Shown here: piece after piece, positions 43,750 through 55,257 of the stretch
How positions within the stretch are numbered: position 1 is the stretch's first letter
Layout of the letters: each line of letters opens with the position of its first letter
Assembly (NCBI GenBank): GCA_034401795.1
Contig: CM067370.1
Location: 54,561,380 to 54,625,379 of the forward strand
Length of the DNA stretch: 64,000 nucleotides
DNA from: Chaetoderma sp. LZ-2023a
Taxonomy: Eukaryota; Mollusca; Caudofoveata; Chaetodermatida; Chaetodermatidae
Reading direction: 5' to 3'
Notes under the pieces: model-generated
The model's input: the letters and a program-made list of their open reading frames with translations, nothing else
Told to the model about the DNA's origin: nothing
Database searches by the model: none
Program-made: the position numbers and the translations under genes

Positions 43750-43945
43750 ATGTACTACACCAGGCCAGTTGCAATGAAGATGAGCTACGACTAGTGAGAC
43801 TACTGCTTGCAGACACCAAGCTGAGAGTACGAGTCAAGTCAGTGAAGTCTGTAGAGTTTGAGACATCAATCGGCTTCCACAGGGAGATGGTCTATCTCCG
43901 GTGCTTTTCACCTGCTACCTTGCTGCCGCATTGAAATCTGTGCAG
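43750..43945 (+). pseudogene. Reverse transcriptase fragment of another retroelement
   Basis: On the + strand the first frame reads LVRLLLADTKLRVRVKSVKS, then VEFETSIG. After a one-base frame change it reads LPQGDGLSPVLFTCYLAAAL. This PQGDxLSPVLF block with its preceding strand is the RT region just before the catalytic YxDD motif, in a style seen in LINE-like or other non-DIRS RTs. It is cut on both sides and joined to DIRS gag at about 43945 and to DIRS terminal repeat at about 43745. Confidence 0.75.
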
Positions 43946-45164
43946 GAAAGTTCCACAAGAGGCCCTGACCGGACAAAACCTATTCAAATCTCTGGCTCTG
44001 ACCGTTCTAGGCATCGAAGAGGAATAAGAATGAACAGAAGAACAGGAAGATAGATGAAAGGAATCAGAAGAACTAGAGTCAGAGAGTCTAGCAGACAGGA
44101 GAGAGGTCTATAAGGAACATGAGGAGCCGAAGAAGACAAAGATTCAGAAACTGAAGAAAACTGGTCAGACAGAATGGGATCAACATTAGCCTGCTGACCA
44201 TAAGACAAAGAAACCTGATCAAAACCACTAGCCGAAAAAACGTGAAAGAATAGACAAGTGCATCGAAACAAAGGAATGATTAATGAGGACCGGGAAATGG
44301 AAGTGAAAGAACCGGAAGTGGAAACCAGAAGTTGAGTAGGGTCTAGCAGACCCGGATTTCTCAAACCACCGGAAGTAGACTGAGATGCGGAAAAATACAA
44401 ATCGGAAGCTACCGAACACCGACCAGAAATGCCTGCTAAACCGGAAATATCCAAATTTCCTGGAGCACAAGAATTTAGAACTGGCGACCGCTGCACATTC
44501 CTATCCACCAGAATAACTGAAAATTGTACCTGGGCATAGTTTGTAGAGCCCGAAACTTCCATCGCCGACACCACTGCTTGAGGGGTTTGCCCCGCCTAAA
44601 AAATTAGGTGGCTTTGAACCGGCGCCCTACTCGAAAGCGCCTTAGTTGTTCTCTTTTTCGTATCTTTAGATTTGGCTTTGGAGATCGCATCTCCTGCCTC
44701 GATGTATGGGACACTGGCTTGCCCCATCGTCCACTAACTTACAGGTTGTCATCGGATTCCGAAGAATCAATTTTGGCTGCGTGGATGGCCGTAGAATTCC
44801 GCTCATCCAGAGACTTAGTCAGAACCCTTGCAAAGGACTCAAACCTAGCAAAAAGAGCCATTACGGCGTCAGAATTAGCAGAGGCGGGGCCCCCTTCCGT
44901 TGCTGGTGAAGCTGATACAGATGAATTAGAAAAGGTGACAGATTTTGTCTTAGCAGCAGCGTAAGGGGAGCAATCAGAGGCCAACAAAGATTTAGACACG
45001 AAGTCCTTAAAAAAAGCTTTCGAAACGGCCGCTGACCAACCCTTGCACAAACCAAACATCACTGTAGGAGTACAAGTGGTACATTTGAGGCACCCGTGCC
45101 GCGAAAACTCCTTAGAGTGAAAATGATCACACTTCATCGAAGAACACTTAATTTTCTCTGCCAC
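43946..45164 (-). pseudogene. DIRS Gag-like gene (copy D), truncated
   Basis: The N-terminal cysteine-rich part is well preserved: KIKCSSMKCDHFHSKEFSRH, then GCLKCTTCTPTVM. Next are NSDAVMALFARFESFARVLT and KSLDER. A TAA stop lies at about 44736-44739. The serine-rich part continues to 43984 in another frame and ends within the block equivalent to CPVRASSEDW of copy B. It helps define the family consensus because it lacks the long homopolymers of copies B and C. Confidence 0.8.
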
Positions 45165-46157
45165 TTTAACAGGCCCCTAAAAATGAAAAAATAAGTAAAA
45201 ATGAAGCATACAGCCTTGAGAACAAGACATTCTCTAAAAATTAGGAGTCCCGAATAGAAGGAAAAAACACATACATATTTCAAATTCAAATATCTCAAAG
45301 ATAATAAGACTTGTTCAGTAAACTCTTTTTAAAGATATTGGTATAAAGATGTAAAGTTTGATTAATTGGGCAGAGGATCGTTTTGTAATAATTGAGGGAT
45401 CCTGATGATGATGAAATGGAAGGCATAGTTGACTACCACGAAGACCGGTAACAAAGTTATATAAGTATAAATAGTCATCAAAGACCATAAAACGCATAAC
45501 TTAGGTAGAATAGACTTCATATTAGGCATGATGGTCAAAGGTAATCCTTAAAATAAATATCTGATGCACAGAAAAGAAGTTATAAAACCTCAAACTGGAT
45601 TTTCTGACTTTCTGCTTTGCAGAATATTTGAAAAGTGAATCTGTTTCCTATTTGGGCTTCTTTGCGCATGCATGGTCATGTGCAGTGACAGGCATCACAG
45701 AGTGTGTATAGACTGGTCCCTAATAGGCCATATGCTGGGGAATGTACTCTACCAGTAGCCTGGTTGAGGGGGTGATGAAGTGGTAGAGGCATATGGAGGC
45801 ATGTAAGCAAGCATAAAAATCTTATTCTGGTGGCTAAATGCTGAGTAGTTGATTTAGCAAGTAGTGATTGAATGGTCTGTGGTATAATAACAACTGGTAT
45901 TTTTTAAATTGACCACTGGTATGCATATGGACATGTCTCAACAGTCAATACCATTGCAGAAGTTGTTTTTGACCAGCTTAATGGGTTACGAGAAAACCAC
46001 CAATAGTTTCATCCGAGTCTGAGACTTCCTACTTCGGACTCCATGGATCATGAGCTTGATGTAAAGTGACATCTGGAGCAGCTCTCCCACCATCACATAA
46101 TCAGTAGGCATCATACTGGAGATGAACAGCCATCGTATTTATGTTTTCTGTCTGAAG

Positions 46158-46224
46158 CTAAGAGGGTTTAGATTTGCTCTTCTTCTTAGCCATCTTAGGT
46201 GGACCAAGAAATCTGAATGTTGTC
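46158..46224 (-). CDS. GTF2H3: GTF2H3 (TFIIH p34 subunit), last coding exon
   Basis: GTF2H3 is the p34 subunit of the TFIIH core complex, acting with p44 in nuclear transcription initiation and nucleotide excision repair. After the acceptor gattttcag this exon completes a split codon and reads TTFRFLGPPKMAKKKSKSKP, then S and a TAG stop (46158-46160). It aligns with the human C terminus, TAFKISLPPVLKAKKKK. The lysine-rich tail and stop fit the family. The coding piece that should precede it, completing the C-terminal zinc finger, was not found between here and 49297. Confidence 0.85.
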
Positions 46225-46632
46225 CTGAAAATCAAGCGATAATGACACTCAATTAGACAAGAATGACAGAAATCAATGCTATTTCTGTGTGGCTCACATA
46301 AATGTATTTTATATGCTTGCTAATTTTGATAGGAATTCTTATAACGCACTCAATTGATTTAAAAAGTATATCAATTATTTACGGCTGCATTGGACAAATT
46401 TTGATAGGGATCTTGTTTCTAGCTCACAATCCACAATGGCCACCTGCTAAATCAACCAATCAACTTCCTTTGAATGATCTTGAATCTCTAACCCAAGAAT
46501 GATTTCTGACAAATTTGATTGAAATTGGACCAGCAGTTCTTAAGATACTTTAAGGAAAATTTAATAACGGATGGTCGAAATGGCATAAGCTCTCTGGGTA
46601 CTGATGGAGAACAACAGTTTGTCTTAATGCAT

Positions 46633-46636
<4 letters not shown>
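46225..46636 (-). other. GTF2H3 intron, 3' part
   Basis: No exon recognised. The stretch at 46400-46560 looks like a diverged Helitron-like core (gctcacaatccacaatggcc, aaatttgattgaaattggac). Confidence 0.4.

Positions 46637-46696
<60 letters not shown>
46637..46696. repeat. (AT)n microsatellite
   Basis: About 30 AT units inside a GTF2H3 intron. Confidence 0.97.
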
Positions 46697-46699
<3 letters not shown>

Positions 46700-46759
46700 C
46701 AAGAGAGATAATTAGTGATCACAGGAGATAATAACCTAAAGTACAAGGACAAACATACT

Positions 46760-46924
46760 TTTGGTTTGTGGGGGGGGGGGGGGGCAGAACTGAACAATTT
46801 TGCAGAACTCAACCAAATTTGCTATGTGAGTTACTCATGATTACACATTGTGCATCGATGTTTACATTAGATTCCAACCATGGACTTGTGATGGTGTGCC
46901 GTCGACTGCGCATTCTAGTTATTA
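46760..46924. repeat. G-run and one unit of the 12730-13620 repeat family
   Basis: A 14-base G-run at about 46771-46784 is followed by aactcaaccaaatttgctat and gtgagttactcatgattaca. Confidence 0.55.
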
Positions 46925-48317
46925 GCTCATCAGGCCTGAAAGGTCAAGTGAGCTTAAAGCTTATGCCAGAGTGACTGTACATCATCCGTCTGTCTTCTGG
47001 CCATCATCCATTTAGCAACTTTTGCTTTAAAACACTACTCATTAATCGTTTGAACGATTTCAATCAAACTTGGCTGGAAAGACCATATAACATAGGCTTT
47101 TGAACTTGTATACAGAAATGTGATTGGTCTATTTTTTGGGCAGACAATTTAGATATTCCAAATGATTGGTCTATTTTTTGGGCAGACAATTTAGATATTC
47201 CAAAATTTTTTCATAAATCCTTTAAAACGCTATTCCTTAACCATTAGGCCGATTTCAATGACAGAAGGATCTAATGGTAGTCGGCTTCAACACATCTAAT
47301 GAGAAATTTGCTTGGTCGGCCACCTCAAATTTTCTGAAACTGTCAGAGAAATCGTCAAGACTACTACTCATTAACCGATGGGCCGATTTCAAACAAACTT
47401 CGCTGGAATGACCATATGGTGGTAAACTTCCAAACTTGTATATAGAAATTTGATTGGTCAATTCTTTTTGGTGGCCACCTTGGATTCACCAAAAAATTCA
47501 GGCAAATCAGTTAAGACTACTTCTCATTAACCGTTGGCATGATTTCAAACAAACCTGGCTAAGAGGACCATAATGGCATAGGCGTAAAAATTTGTATACA
47601 GAAATCTGTTTGGTAAATTACTTCGGGTGGCCATCTTGAATTTTACGAAAATGTCCAGAAAATCAGTTAAAATACTACTCATTAAGCATTTCACACAAAC
47701 TTGGCCGAGAGGACACTGTAGTTATAGGCTTCTGAACTAAAATATGATTGGGCAATTTTCTGGTGGCGATCTTGGGTTTTCTTATATTTTCTGGAAATCT
47801 TTTTAACACAGCTCCTTAACCAATGGCCCGATCTTAACGAATCTTGGAATGAAGGATCATATGGTGGTACACTTCTAATGAGAAATTTCTGTGGTCTATT
47901 CTTTCTGGCGGACATCTTGGATTTTCCAAAAATACCTGGGAAATCGCTAAACGACTACTTACACATTAACCGATTGGCCAATTCCAACCAAACTTGGATA
48001 AAAGGACTGTATCGTCATAGGTTTATGAACTTGTATACACAAATCTGATTGGTAAATTTCTCCCATGTTTATCTTGGATTTGCCAAAAAGTAAAGTTTTG
48101 CCTTAGAATACTGAGCACCATTAACCACTTAGACGATTTCAACCAAACTTTGCTAGAATGACCATATGGCAGTAGACTTCCAAGCTTGTATACAAAAATT
48201 TGATTATTCAAATCGGTTAAAAGACTACTTACTACTCATTAAGCACTAGCCCAATTTCAACTAAACATGGTTGAAAGGACACTAGTGTGGGAGGCTAATG
48301 TTCAATTGGGCCTCTTG
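46925..48317 (+). mobile_element. Helitron-like repeat, 170-bp-core type
   Basis: The 5' hairpin is gctcatcaggcctgaaaggt with its partner caagtgagc, and the 3' end is caattgggcctcttg. The core has about eight units with cattaaccgatgggccgatt, aaacttggctggaaagacca and ggccaccttggattcacc. A 42-bp local duplication (gattggtctattttttgggc) sits at about 47120-47205. It is within the GTF2H3 intron, in the opposite orientation to the gene. Confidence 0.75.
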
Positions 48318-48769
48318 CTTCCCTTGAGTCGGTGATCAGTAAAGCATACTGTTATGGCTGTTTTGTAAATGAAATGCATGGATTTCAGCTTTAAAATGTT
48401 GTTAAAAATCAGTTGTCAATGTAGGAAATGTCATTTCTGGCAAATGATAGTTGGATCCTTAAGACATGTTGCCAAAGGAAGAGTTTTCTGCTTTCAACAG
48501 GTAGGTGGTGCATACAGAGCTTTATCTTATGATACTCAATGTAGAAATACTTACTGGCATGTGGAACAGATTGGACTAAATGAGCAGAAAACTGAAAAAA
48601 GAAACAACAGAAGAATTGTTAATAGCCAAGTCATAACAGCTTACGTAAATACAATAACAAGCTCTTTTAGACCAATGAACAGAGCCATAGCATTTATCAT
48701 AGCACAGAGACACCTAAATATTAAGCCTTTAATAATCAAGATTGGTCCAAAAAATTAATTTTTTATTAG

Positions 48770-48885
48770 TGATTGTCCATTTGCTGGCAACTCTTTTTTT
48801 TAAATTTACCACTAGAATGATGACGGCATTTCTAAAGACCACTACAAAAGCCAGTTTTGTCCGGTGTAACCATTAACGTGTTAGT
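48770..48885. mobile_element. TTAA MITE (family M) remnant
   Basis: gattgtccatttgctggcaa and gccagttttgtccggtgtaa are recognisable. The centre is mostly deleted. Confidence 0.55.
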
Positions 48886-49232
48886 CTTTAAAAAGTACCA
48901 TGTTAAATTCTTCTCACAATTTTATAGACATTGCATCTTACATGTATAAAAGTCTTTCAAAAGACAATATTTTCACTCAATCTCATAAACACGGATTACA
49001 ACTCCTTACACAAAAACAAGGTTGTGAGGATCTCAGTAACTGTGGGTGAATCCTGAAATGTAAGTCACACTAACGTACTTTTGTTAGGCTACATACTCTA
49101 TACTATAATGCATGCCTACACCAAGTTTGACTAGTGTATAAGAAAAGCTCTTGAAGCGACAATCAGAGAAAGCTTTTGTGACTGACTAATTAACTAAGGG
49201 AGCTGCAACCCATACCTAAAACCTTGTTCAAA

Positions 49233-49241
49233 ATTATATAC

Positions 49242-49272
<31 letters not shown>

Positions 49273-49273
49273 A
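49233..49273. repeat. Short AT-rich simple repeat
   Basis: Imperfect (AT)n of about 40 bases, 24 bases beyond the donor of the 49297-49432 exon. Confidence 0.9.
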
Positions 49274-49296
49274 CGTGATGTCTGAAGAATACTTAC

Positions 49297-49432
49297 TAGA
49301 TAGACAGACGGAGCAGACATAGCCAATATCTATGAGATTTCTGTGACAGAAGCATGCAGCCCGGTAATCCACACATGCTCGTGGCGGCAGAGTCAACTTG
49401 TGTCGGATCAGTGGATCTGGCAGGAACACCCA
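49297..49432 (-). CDS. GTF2H3: GTF2H3 exon with VFLPD and C4 zinc-finger start
   Basis: The exon is bounded by attttcag and gtaagt. It encodes [20 protein letters not shown], then [20 protein letters not shown], then SVCLS plus one base of the next codon. It is almost identical to human WVFLPD...[25 protein letters not shown]. The cysteines of CFCH and CSVC start the C-terminal zinc-binding module through which p34 contacts p44. The expected continuation (FC...C..C in human IFCNFSPICTTC) must be in a further exon that I could not locate. Confidence 0.95.
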
Positions 49433-49968
49433 CTGAAAATACATTTTACTTACATATTGAGTTGTGAACTCTTTAAGACCCATTGACTTTATAGATTTAA
49501 ATGTCAGATATCTCTTCAGTCAACCATAAAACATGCATGTGCATTAAAAATGAAAGTATACCCTGTTCCTTCACATAATGACACATATGTTTCATATTGA
49601 CAAAATCCTTCTGCGCTTCCTATACGCTCAATGTTGAAAATTATCTCAGAAATAATTCTATAAAGAAACCCTTTCAATTATAAACCCATAGAAAACTGCT
49701 TTACATGGCGTGATTACAAAAACCTGGAACCCATTTTGAAACAAAGTTAAGAGATTTTCAGTTAAATTGTCTTCAAAATATTAAACATGAGTTTGAATAT
49801 TGCCTGTAATCATTATTATCTACCCTCATTAACAGTATTACATTAACAATCCTACCAATAAATCCTGAGTTTTTCAGTTAAATTGATTTCAAAATATGAC
49901 ACACGAGTTTGACTATTGGCTATAATTAATACTATCTATCATATGAATTGTATTAAATTAAGTCTTAC
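49433..49968 (-). other. GTF2H3 intron
   Basis: AT-rich, no repeats placed except a diverged direct repeat: tttcagttaaattg(t/a)cttcaaaat near 49755 and tttcagttaaattgatttca near 49872. Confidence 0.45.
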
Positions 49969-50037
49969 CAATAAATACTGCAGCAAGCCATTAATGTGAG
50001 GGATCTTTAAGTAAATACCGTTGGTAATATCACAGGC
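49969..50037 (-). CDS. GTF2H3: GTF2H3 exon (ACDITNGIY...LLQYLL)
   Basis: A 69-base exon between the acceptor tgtatag and donor gtaaga. It encodes ACDITNGIYLKIPHINGLLQ then YLL, matching human [23 protein letters not shown]. It forms the end of the von Willebrand A-like fold of p34. It is phase 0 at both ends, so it joins the neighbouring exons directly. Confidence 0.95.
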
Positions 50038-51512
50038 CTATACAAAAGCAATGTATTATATAAAATTTAATACAAGAATTACGCAGAATTAAATGTCACA
50101 CCTGTCCTACTCATTGCCATTAAATGTCAAAGCGCAGATATCATTCATGTGTTGGAATAAATGAACGCTTAGGCTAGTCATAATAAGGTATGGTGATGAT
50201 CTAATATAAAACAATATGGTAATGTTTATTTTTGTACAGCGGTCGGCATAATATATTGATTGTGGACATTTGACCACCAAATTCAAAACACCATTCATCT
50301 GCACAAAGGTAACACGAGTATTGATAGCAAGTGTACATAGTTACAAAACCTATAGTCAGCATTAAGCTTAACCTTCTAACCACCCTGTTATCAGGCTGAT
50401 TCCTAATGCCATAGGTAAACATGCATCCAAGACACCTTCCGCTAAGTTTAACCAATCCTAAAATAATTGGCACGAATGCTTTACCAATGCAATGAACTTA
50501 GCGTTGAAAAAAATCTAGTCTTGTACCAATGTCACAGTGACCTTACTATGGTTGAAGATTACATTTTAGGTCTGTTTGTAAAACACTTGTTACGGCATCC
50601 TACGCTTGCTTGATGCTTAGTGGCTCCTAGTACTGAAAATTATAATGCTTTCTGAGTGGGAGTATTCACTAGCAATCGAAGAACATGTCAAAACATTGAC
50701 CATAGCTGCTGCTCTACCCTCACGGAAAGTGGAAACATGTACAGTTTGTTGTAAAGTGCAGAGTTTGAGTTTAGACTATATGGCCAGCAGTAATTTGTGA
50801 TGGCTCGCAAGTTTGTTCAAGAGGGCTTGTGGAGCTGGTCAGCACAGGTGCATAGCATTATTCAGACACTTACCTTTCCAGTTTTAGCTATGCCCCGCCA
50901 ACCTCTAGCTAAGCCACCCACCCATCGCTCGTGTTAGGATCGATCGATTCCTGAATTCCCTGACTAGCAATTTCCAGAAAACTATAATGGTGAGCTGTTG
51001 CATATTTTGAACTAATTTGACTGAGTGCTATGGCAGCAACATGCCTAGTCAAATTAGTTTCAGAACATTTGACATAATGTTTATTAAATAGCAGACATAC
51101 AATTCGTACACCGTGTCGGACTATTACGTGTTTAAGACGAACTAAATCGAGTCATTCATGCTGATTTTGACGTCATCCTACACGTCACGTAGTTGGTTAT
51201 GACAGCATATGATGGATGGATAAATTGGAAAGGTCCATTTAAGAGTTGAACATCCACAGGTTCCAGAAAGACTAGTAAGTGATGTTTCTTGTTACACAAT
51301 GATTTGCAGTGTTGCTTGAACTGCAGAGAAGCAAGCACATGCTTCTCCTCTTCCTCCACCTTTGAATGCTGTTATGGTTGTCAGGCTAACAGACATAATG
51401 CAATTTAGGCTATGAAGCCACCCTATAAATGCTAACGTAAAGTTGTCCTCCCAGAATCAAGTAACAAATTCAATGATGCGAGTAGGATGAATAGAGATGC
51501 AATATACATTAC
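50038..51512 (-). other. GTF2H3 intron
   Basis: No exon seen. An imperfect inverted repeat at about 50995-51070 (tattttgaactaatttgact against agtcaaattagtttcagaac, around cagcaacatg) resembles the interior of the N MITE. Confidence 0.5.
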
Positions 51513-51566
51513 CTGCTGTAACAGGCTGGACTCATTATCTAAGATACACGCATCGATAATCACATT
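51513..51566 (-). CDS. GTF2H3: GTF2H3 exon (NVIIDACILDNESSLLQQ)
   Basis: A 54-base, phase-0 exon with acceptor gtcttacag and donor gtaatg. It encodes NVIIDACILDNESSLLQQ, matching human NILIDACVLDSDSGLLQQ, a strand-helix unit of the A-like fold. Confidence 0.95.
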
Positions 51567-53297
51567 CTGTAAGACAAAAGCATATATAAACTAGTAACTA
51601 CGCACCATCTAAGTCAGAATCTATGCCAACAAAAGGTAATTATATTCAAAGACTGGTATATATGCATGTACTAGACAAGGCTGTCTGTAAGGTTTCATGT
51701 TAAGCCCATGTCTAGATGTTTTAATATTAAGTGTCATGTAAATAAACGTCACTATTCTGTTTGGATGATGCTTAATCGTCTTGACGCTAACAGTAGCGTT
51801 CGTTGAGCCTGAAGGCCACTGCACTGTTTGTGCCCTCATTTTATAGGCTGAGGCTACACTGGGTGTACCTGATTGGTTGGATATGTACCCGGTTTTGGAA
51901 AAAAAAATCTATTCTAGTCTGTTTGTACTAACGGTGATCCATTAAGACGTACCCAGTTTGTGAAAAACATTTATACAGGTACCCAGAGAGTGGACGTTTT
52001 CTAGAGTTGTGTACTCATAGACAAATAGCCTCAGTCTATAAGTAGCATGCAAACAGTGCAGTGGCATCTAGACTCAATGGCCACTACCGCTAGTGTCGGG
52101 ACAACTAAGCATCTTACAAGCTGAATAGAATTTGTCTTTTCCTTGAGAACCATGATTTTATTGAAGAATTTAAGATGGAAGCAGCAGCAAACACATTGTC
52201 TGTCATTTCAATTGAATCTACTAAACCATTAGAAGACCTATTGAACAATGCAAAGATTGATCAAGTAGGATCCAGCACGATGAGTCATAAAGGCATTCGA
52301 CTCAAAGAAGATGATGCCACCATCACCGCCCACAGAGCACATGAACCTGAGGAAAATCCATTTATACCGGATAAACACAATGATTCAATTAGGCAAACTA
52401 GAACTAGCTGTTTCAATAGATGAACCACCAGCAAATCTGACAATGAACAGACAATATATTCTACAAACCAATTACACCACAGTCACCAGTTAATGCAATG
52501 AGATTTTGAGAAGACACAGCTTGCAACTAATCGCAGTCCTTAGAATGAGAGCAGAAAGACAATCGGAGCAAACTTGCTGCCAAGCTGTTAAAAAAGGTTA
52601 AAATTGTATACTCTTAGCGGTTAATATCGTGTGCTTAGAAGTAATGAAATGAAATAAATATTAACATTATTTCCTTCCCAATAAATTAACAAAGATTTTT
52701 ACGCTGTGGAATTGAATTAGAGACACGAGTCCCTAATTCAACTTTGCAACCAAAAAAATGTTATTAAATTATACGGAATGAGGTCATCATATGTGAAAAC
52801 CTTTTTCTTTTATTACATTGGGGTACACAATTTAAACTTTTAAAAGTATATAATTTTAACAACTTTATTTTAAAGCATTTTGCTGTGAATGTGCCGCTTT
52901 AACCCTTTAACACTTATATCAGCCAAAAACGGCTTCTGCAGTGGTCTTGAGAAATGTCCATTTGCAGACCAAGAGTATTTTTGAAAATTTACCACGAGTG
53001 ATTGGCTCGATAACCGAGCCAGTCATTCAGAGGTAAATTTTCAAAAATACTCTTCTCTTGGTCTACAAAAAGAAAATTTTCTATTTGAGAAAATTTAGAT
53101 TTTCTTGAACAAATTCGAGGTTTAAAGGGTTAACGGTGTGATGCCTTTCTAACAGGACAGTGAACCGAAAATAGGGCTTCATTATGACGTTGGTACTTAT
53201 ACCTAGACAGTAGACATGCTAGAATACATGCGCTGTGGAAAACACAATGTCTGAGACTCCTCAGCTGGCTAGACAACATGGTAGTGTGTATGCTCAC
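51567..53297 (-). other. GTF2H3 intron with one MITE
   Basis: Contains an M MITE (52899-53133). Inverted words aggccactgcactgtttgt (about 51811) and caaacagtgcagtggcat (about 52048) bracket 250 bases that include the palindrome-like gtacccag repeats. This may be another small inverted-repeat element. The 82-codon + strand ORF at 52175 has no support. Confidence 0.5.
52899..53133. mobile_element. TTAA MITE (family M), complete
   Basis: A full copy: TTAACCCTTTAACACTTAT to GTTTAAAGGGTTAA. The palindromic core gattggctcgataaccgagc / cagtcattcagaggtaaatt and inverted arms gcagaccaagagtatttttg / caaaaatactcttctcttgg are all present. Confidence 0.85.
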
Positions 53298-53372
53298 CTG
53301 TTTTTGTGCAGTGAAAACAGCATTCATGAAATTCATATATTGAGCGGGATTGTCCTCAGAACCTTTTATCAC
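53298..53372 (-). CDS. GTF2H3: GTF2H3 exon (VIKGSEDNPAQYMNFMNAVF)
   Basis: A 75-base, phase-0 exon after the acceptor cattttag and before the donor gtgagc. It encodes VIKGSEDNPAQYMNFMNAVF then TAQKQ, matching human [25 protein letters not shown]. It is joined to the next exon (51513-51566) at the same residue as the human protein alignment requires. Confidence 0.95.
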
Positions 53373-53835
53373 CTAAAATGATGAGTGTATCAGTAGTAAA
53401 TATCTAGAGGTATATGTGAGGAGTCAGGACATATCAACAAAATGTTACATTTGGATAGACTGTATACCATCAATAACATTTTATATATTTGTGGTATTGC
53501 ATAGTTAGGGCTGTCATCTTAAAATGCACAAATATTGAATCATTGACCCATTATAACCAAGAGCATCCCTACCTTTTTGTAAACAATTTAAACCAAATTT
53601 CAAATTTTCCATGTTTTTTACCAGCTTTTTTCTGCTGATCATAGCCAAAGTTGTGAAATCCTAGTGTAGGTTTACATCTTTTCTTAATGTTAAAATTTGA
53701 GCCAAACCAGACCAGAGGTTCTGAGATATACATAAATCTGGAATTTGACCGGATAAAGATCTTTTAATTCGTATCATGGCCAACGTCTAGAAATCTGCTT
53801 TTAAGTAGATTAAGAGCCTTTGTTATGTTAACCTG

Positions 53836-54067
53836 TTAACCCTCAAATTTATTCAAAGAAAATTTTTAATCTTCTCATAGAAAATGTCCATTTGCAGACC
53901 AAGAGAAGACTATTTTTGTCAATTTACCACTAAATGACTGGCTTGGTTATCAAGCCAGTCATCCAGTGGTAAATTTTCAAAAACATTCTTCTTTTGGTCT
54001 GCAAATGGACATTTCTCAAGACCTCTGCAGAAGCCATTTTTGGCTGATACGAGTGTTAAAGGGTTAA
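53836..54067. mobile_element. TTAA MITE (family M), complete
   Basis: TTAACCCTCAAATTTATTC to GTGTTAAAGGGTTAA, with the core ctaaatgactggcttggtta / caagccagtcatccagtggt. Confidence 0.85.
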
Positions 54068-54814
54068 AACATGAGCCTTATCGTATCAGGAACTTTCTAG
54101 ATACAGGTCAGAATGGATAGACACCCATGCACATACACATGAAATATGACATAGATATCTAAATGTACCATCAGTGCCAATGTATAATCTGTTAACTAGA
54201 GAAATGAGCATATTGGCTGGATTACAATATGAAAGACAGGGCAGCGTTAGAAAAATCTTTCAGGTGATCACCCGTGGTCCCAGAAAATGTATTACATAAG
54301 TTTTAGAGAAATAAGGGTTGACCAATTGCAACATATGCCCCATGATGTCACACTTTTCTACTCCAAACTTTACAACTGAATGCTTTGAGTTTGTCTTAAA
54401 TGTTTGCAGCATAGAATAGTACAGATTTGTATTTAGTTATAACACCCGAACCCCAAACTCATGTAAAGATGTGATAAGTCATCAAATATTCGAGTCTAAT
54501 TAAATGTAATTTGTTAATGAGAACCAGGAGTTGGTTAATGCTAATGAAATCTCTTCAAAAGTGGCCTTCAGCAATGTCTGTTAGAGATCAAGAAAAGGAT
54601 ATTTTAGAAAACACATCGCTGGATTGATTACCATTTGCAAAATCTTCATTTGTTTTGGTAAATGGACATTGTCTATTAAACTTATATTTCCTTGAACAAT
54701 TACAATAATTAATTTGAAAATACTGGTCCAGATGCAGGTGTTGAAAGGTCGCGTCTCAGGGGTTCAACGATCTCCTGTCTAAGGTCCAAGATAGGGTAAG
54801 AAAATAAAAAATTT

Positions 54815-55040
54815 TGGCTAGTGAATGTCCATCTACAGGTCAAGAGAAATTTTTTTTTTTAATTTGACACTGGAGTGTGCATTGCCAGTCATTCCAGAGT
54901 TAAATTTTCAAAGATATTTTATCAAGCCAATCATTCCATTAGTGCAACTAAAAGTATTGGCTTCTCTTGATCTGAAAAGTGGACATTCCTTAAGACCACT
55001 GCAGAGGCCAGTCTTGGGTGGCTTACAATTTAAGGGGTAA
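54815..55040. mobile_element. TTAA MITE (family M), rearranged
   Basis: The left arm gtgaatgtccatctacaggt and right end cagtcttgggtggcttacaa are recognisable. The centre carries an extra copy of the palindromic half (ccagtcattccagagttaaa and ccaatcattccattagtgca). Confidence 0.6.
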
Positions 55041-55257
55041 TGAACTGTTGCCATCTTGTAATCACAAACCACATTTCATGTGATAACTGACCTGCAAAAA
55101 GAGACGACCCGCAGGCCATAAAAATTACACGTTCCTGCGGTCTGGGGCAACGACTTTTTTACTGCAGTTCAACCAAATTTCAATACACTGGTTGCCCTGG
55201 GGGACGACCTAGATAATTTGTATATGTCCTCATGGTGACTAATTATTTTATTTAGTC

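Larger units (their letters stand above)
43507..45895 (-). mobile_element. DIRS copy D, internally deleted
   Basis: The left terminal repeat lies at about 45620-45895 (minus-strand 5' end) and the right one at about 43507-43740. The latter contains ttttattaaccactataaac, caatcactacttgctaaatc and gactggcaccagtc. Between them are part of gag (43946-45164) and about 200 bases of a foreign reverse transcriptase (43750-43945). RT, RNase H and recombinase of DIRS are absent, making this a non-autonomous derivative. It lies immediately downstream of the GTF2H3 stop codon. Confidence 0.8.
48318..49296 (-). other. GTF2H3 intron, 5' part
   Basis: It contains an M MITE remnant (48770-48885) and an AT tract (49233-49273). 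The 129-codon + strand ORF at 48369-48758 shows no known domain and ends at the MITE. It is not called as a gene. Confidence 0.45.

Noticed and set aside
48369-48758. 129-codon + strand ORF
   Set aside because: No recognisable domain, no splice context, and it lies in an intron of GTF2H3 on the opposite strand; length is compatible with chance in AT-rich DNA.
52175-52423. 82-codon + strand ORF beginning MEAAANTLSV
   Set aside because: No family recognised, and it falls inside a GTF2H3 intron; composition alone is not enough.
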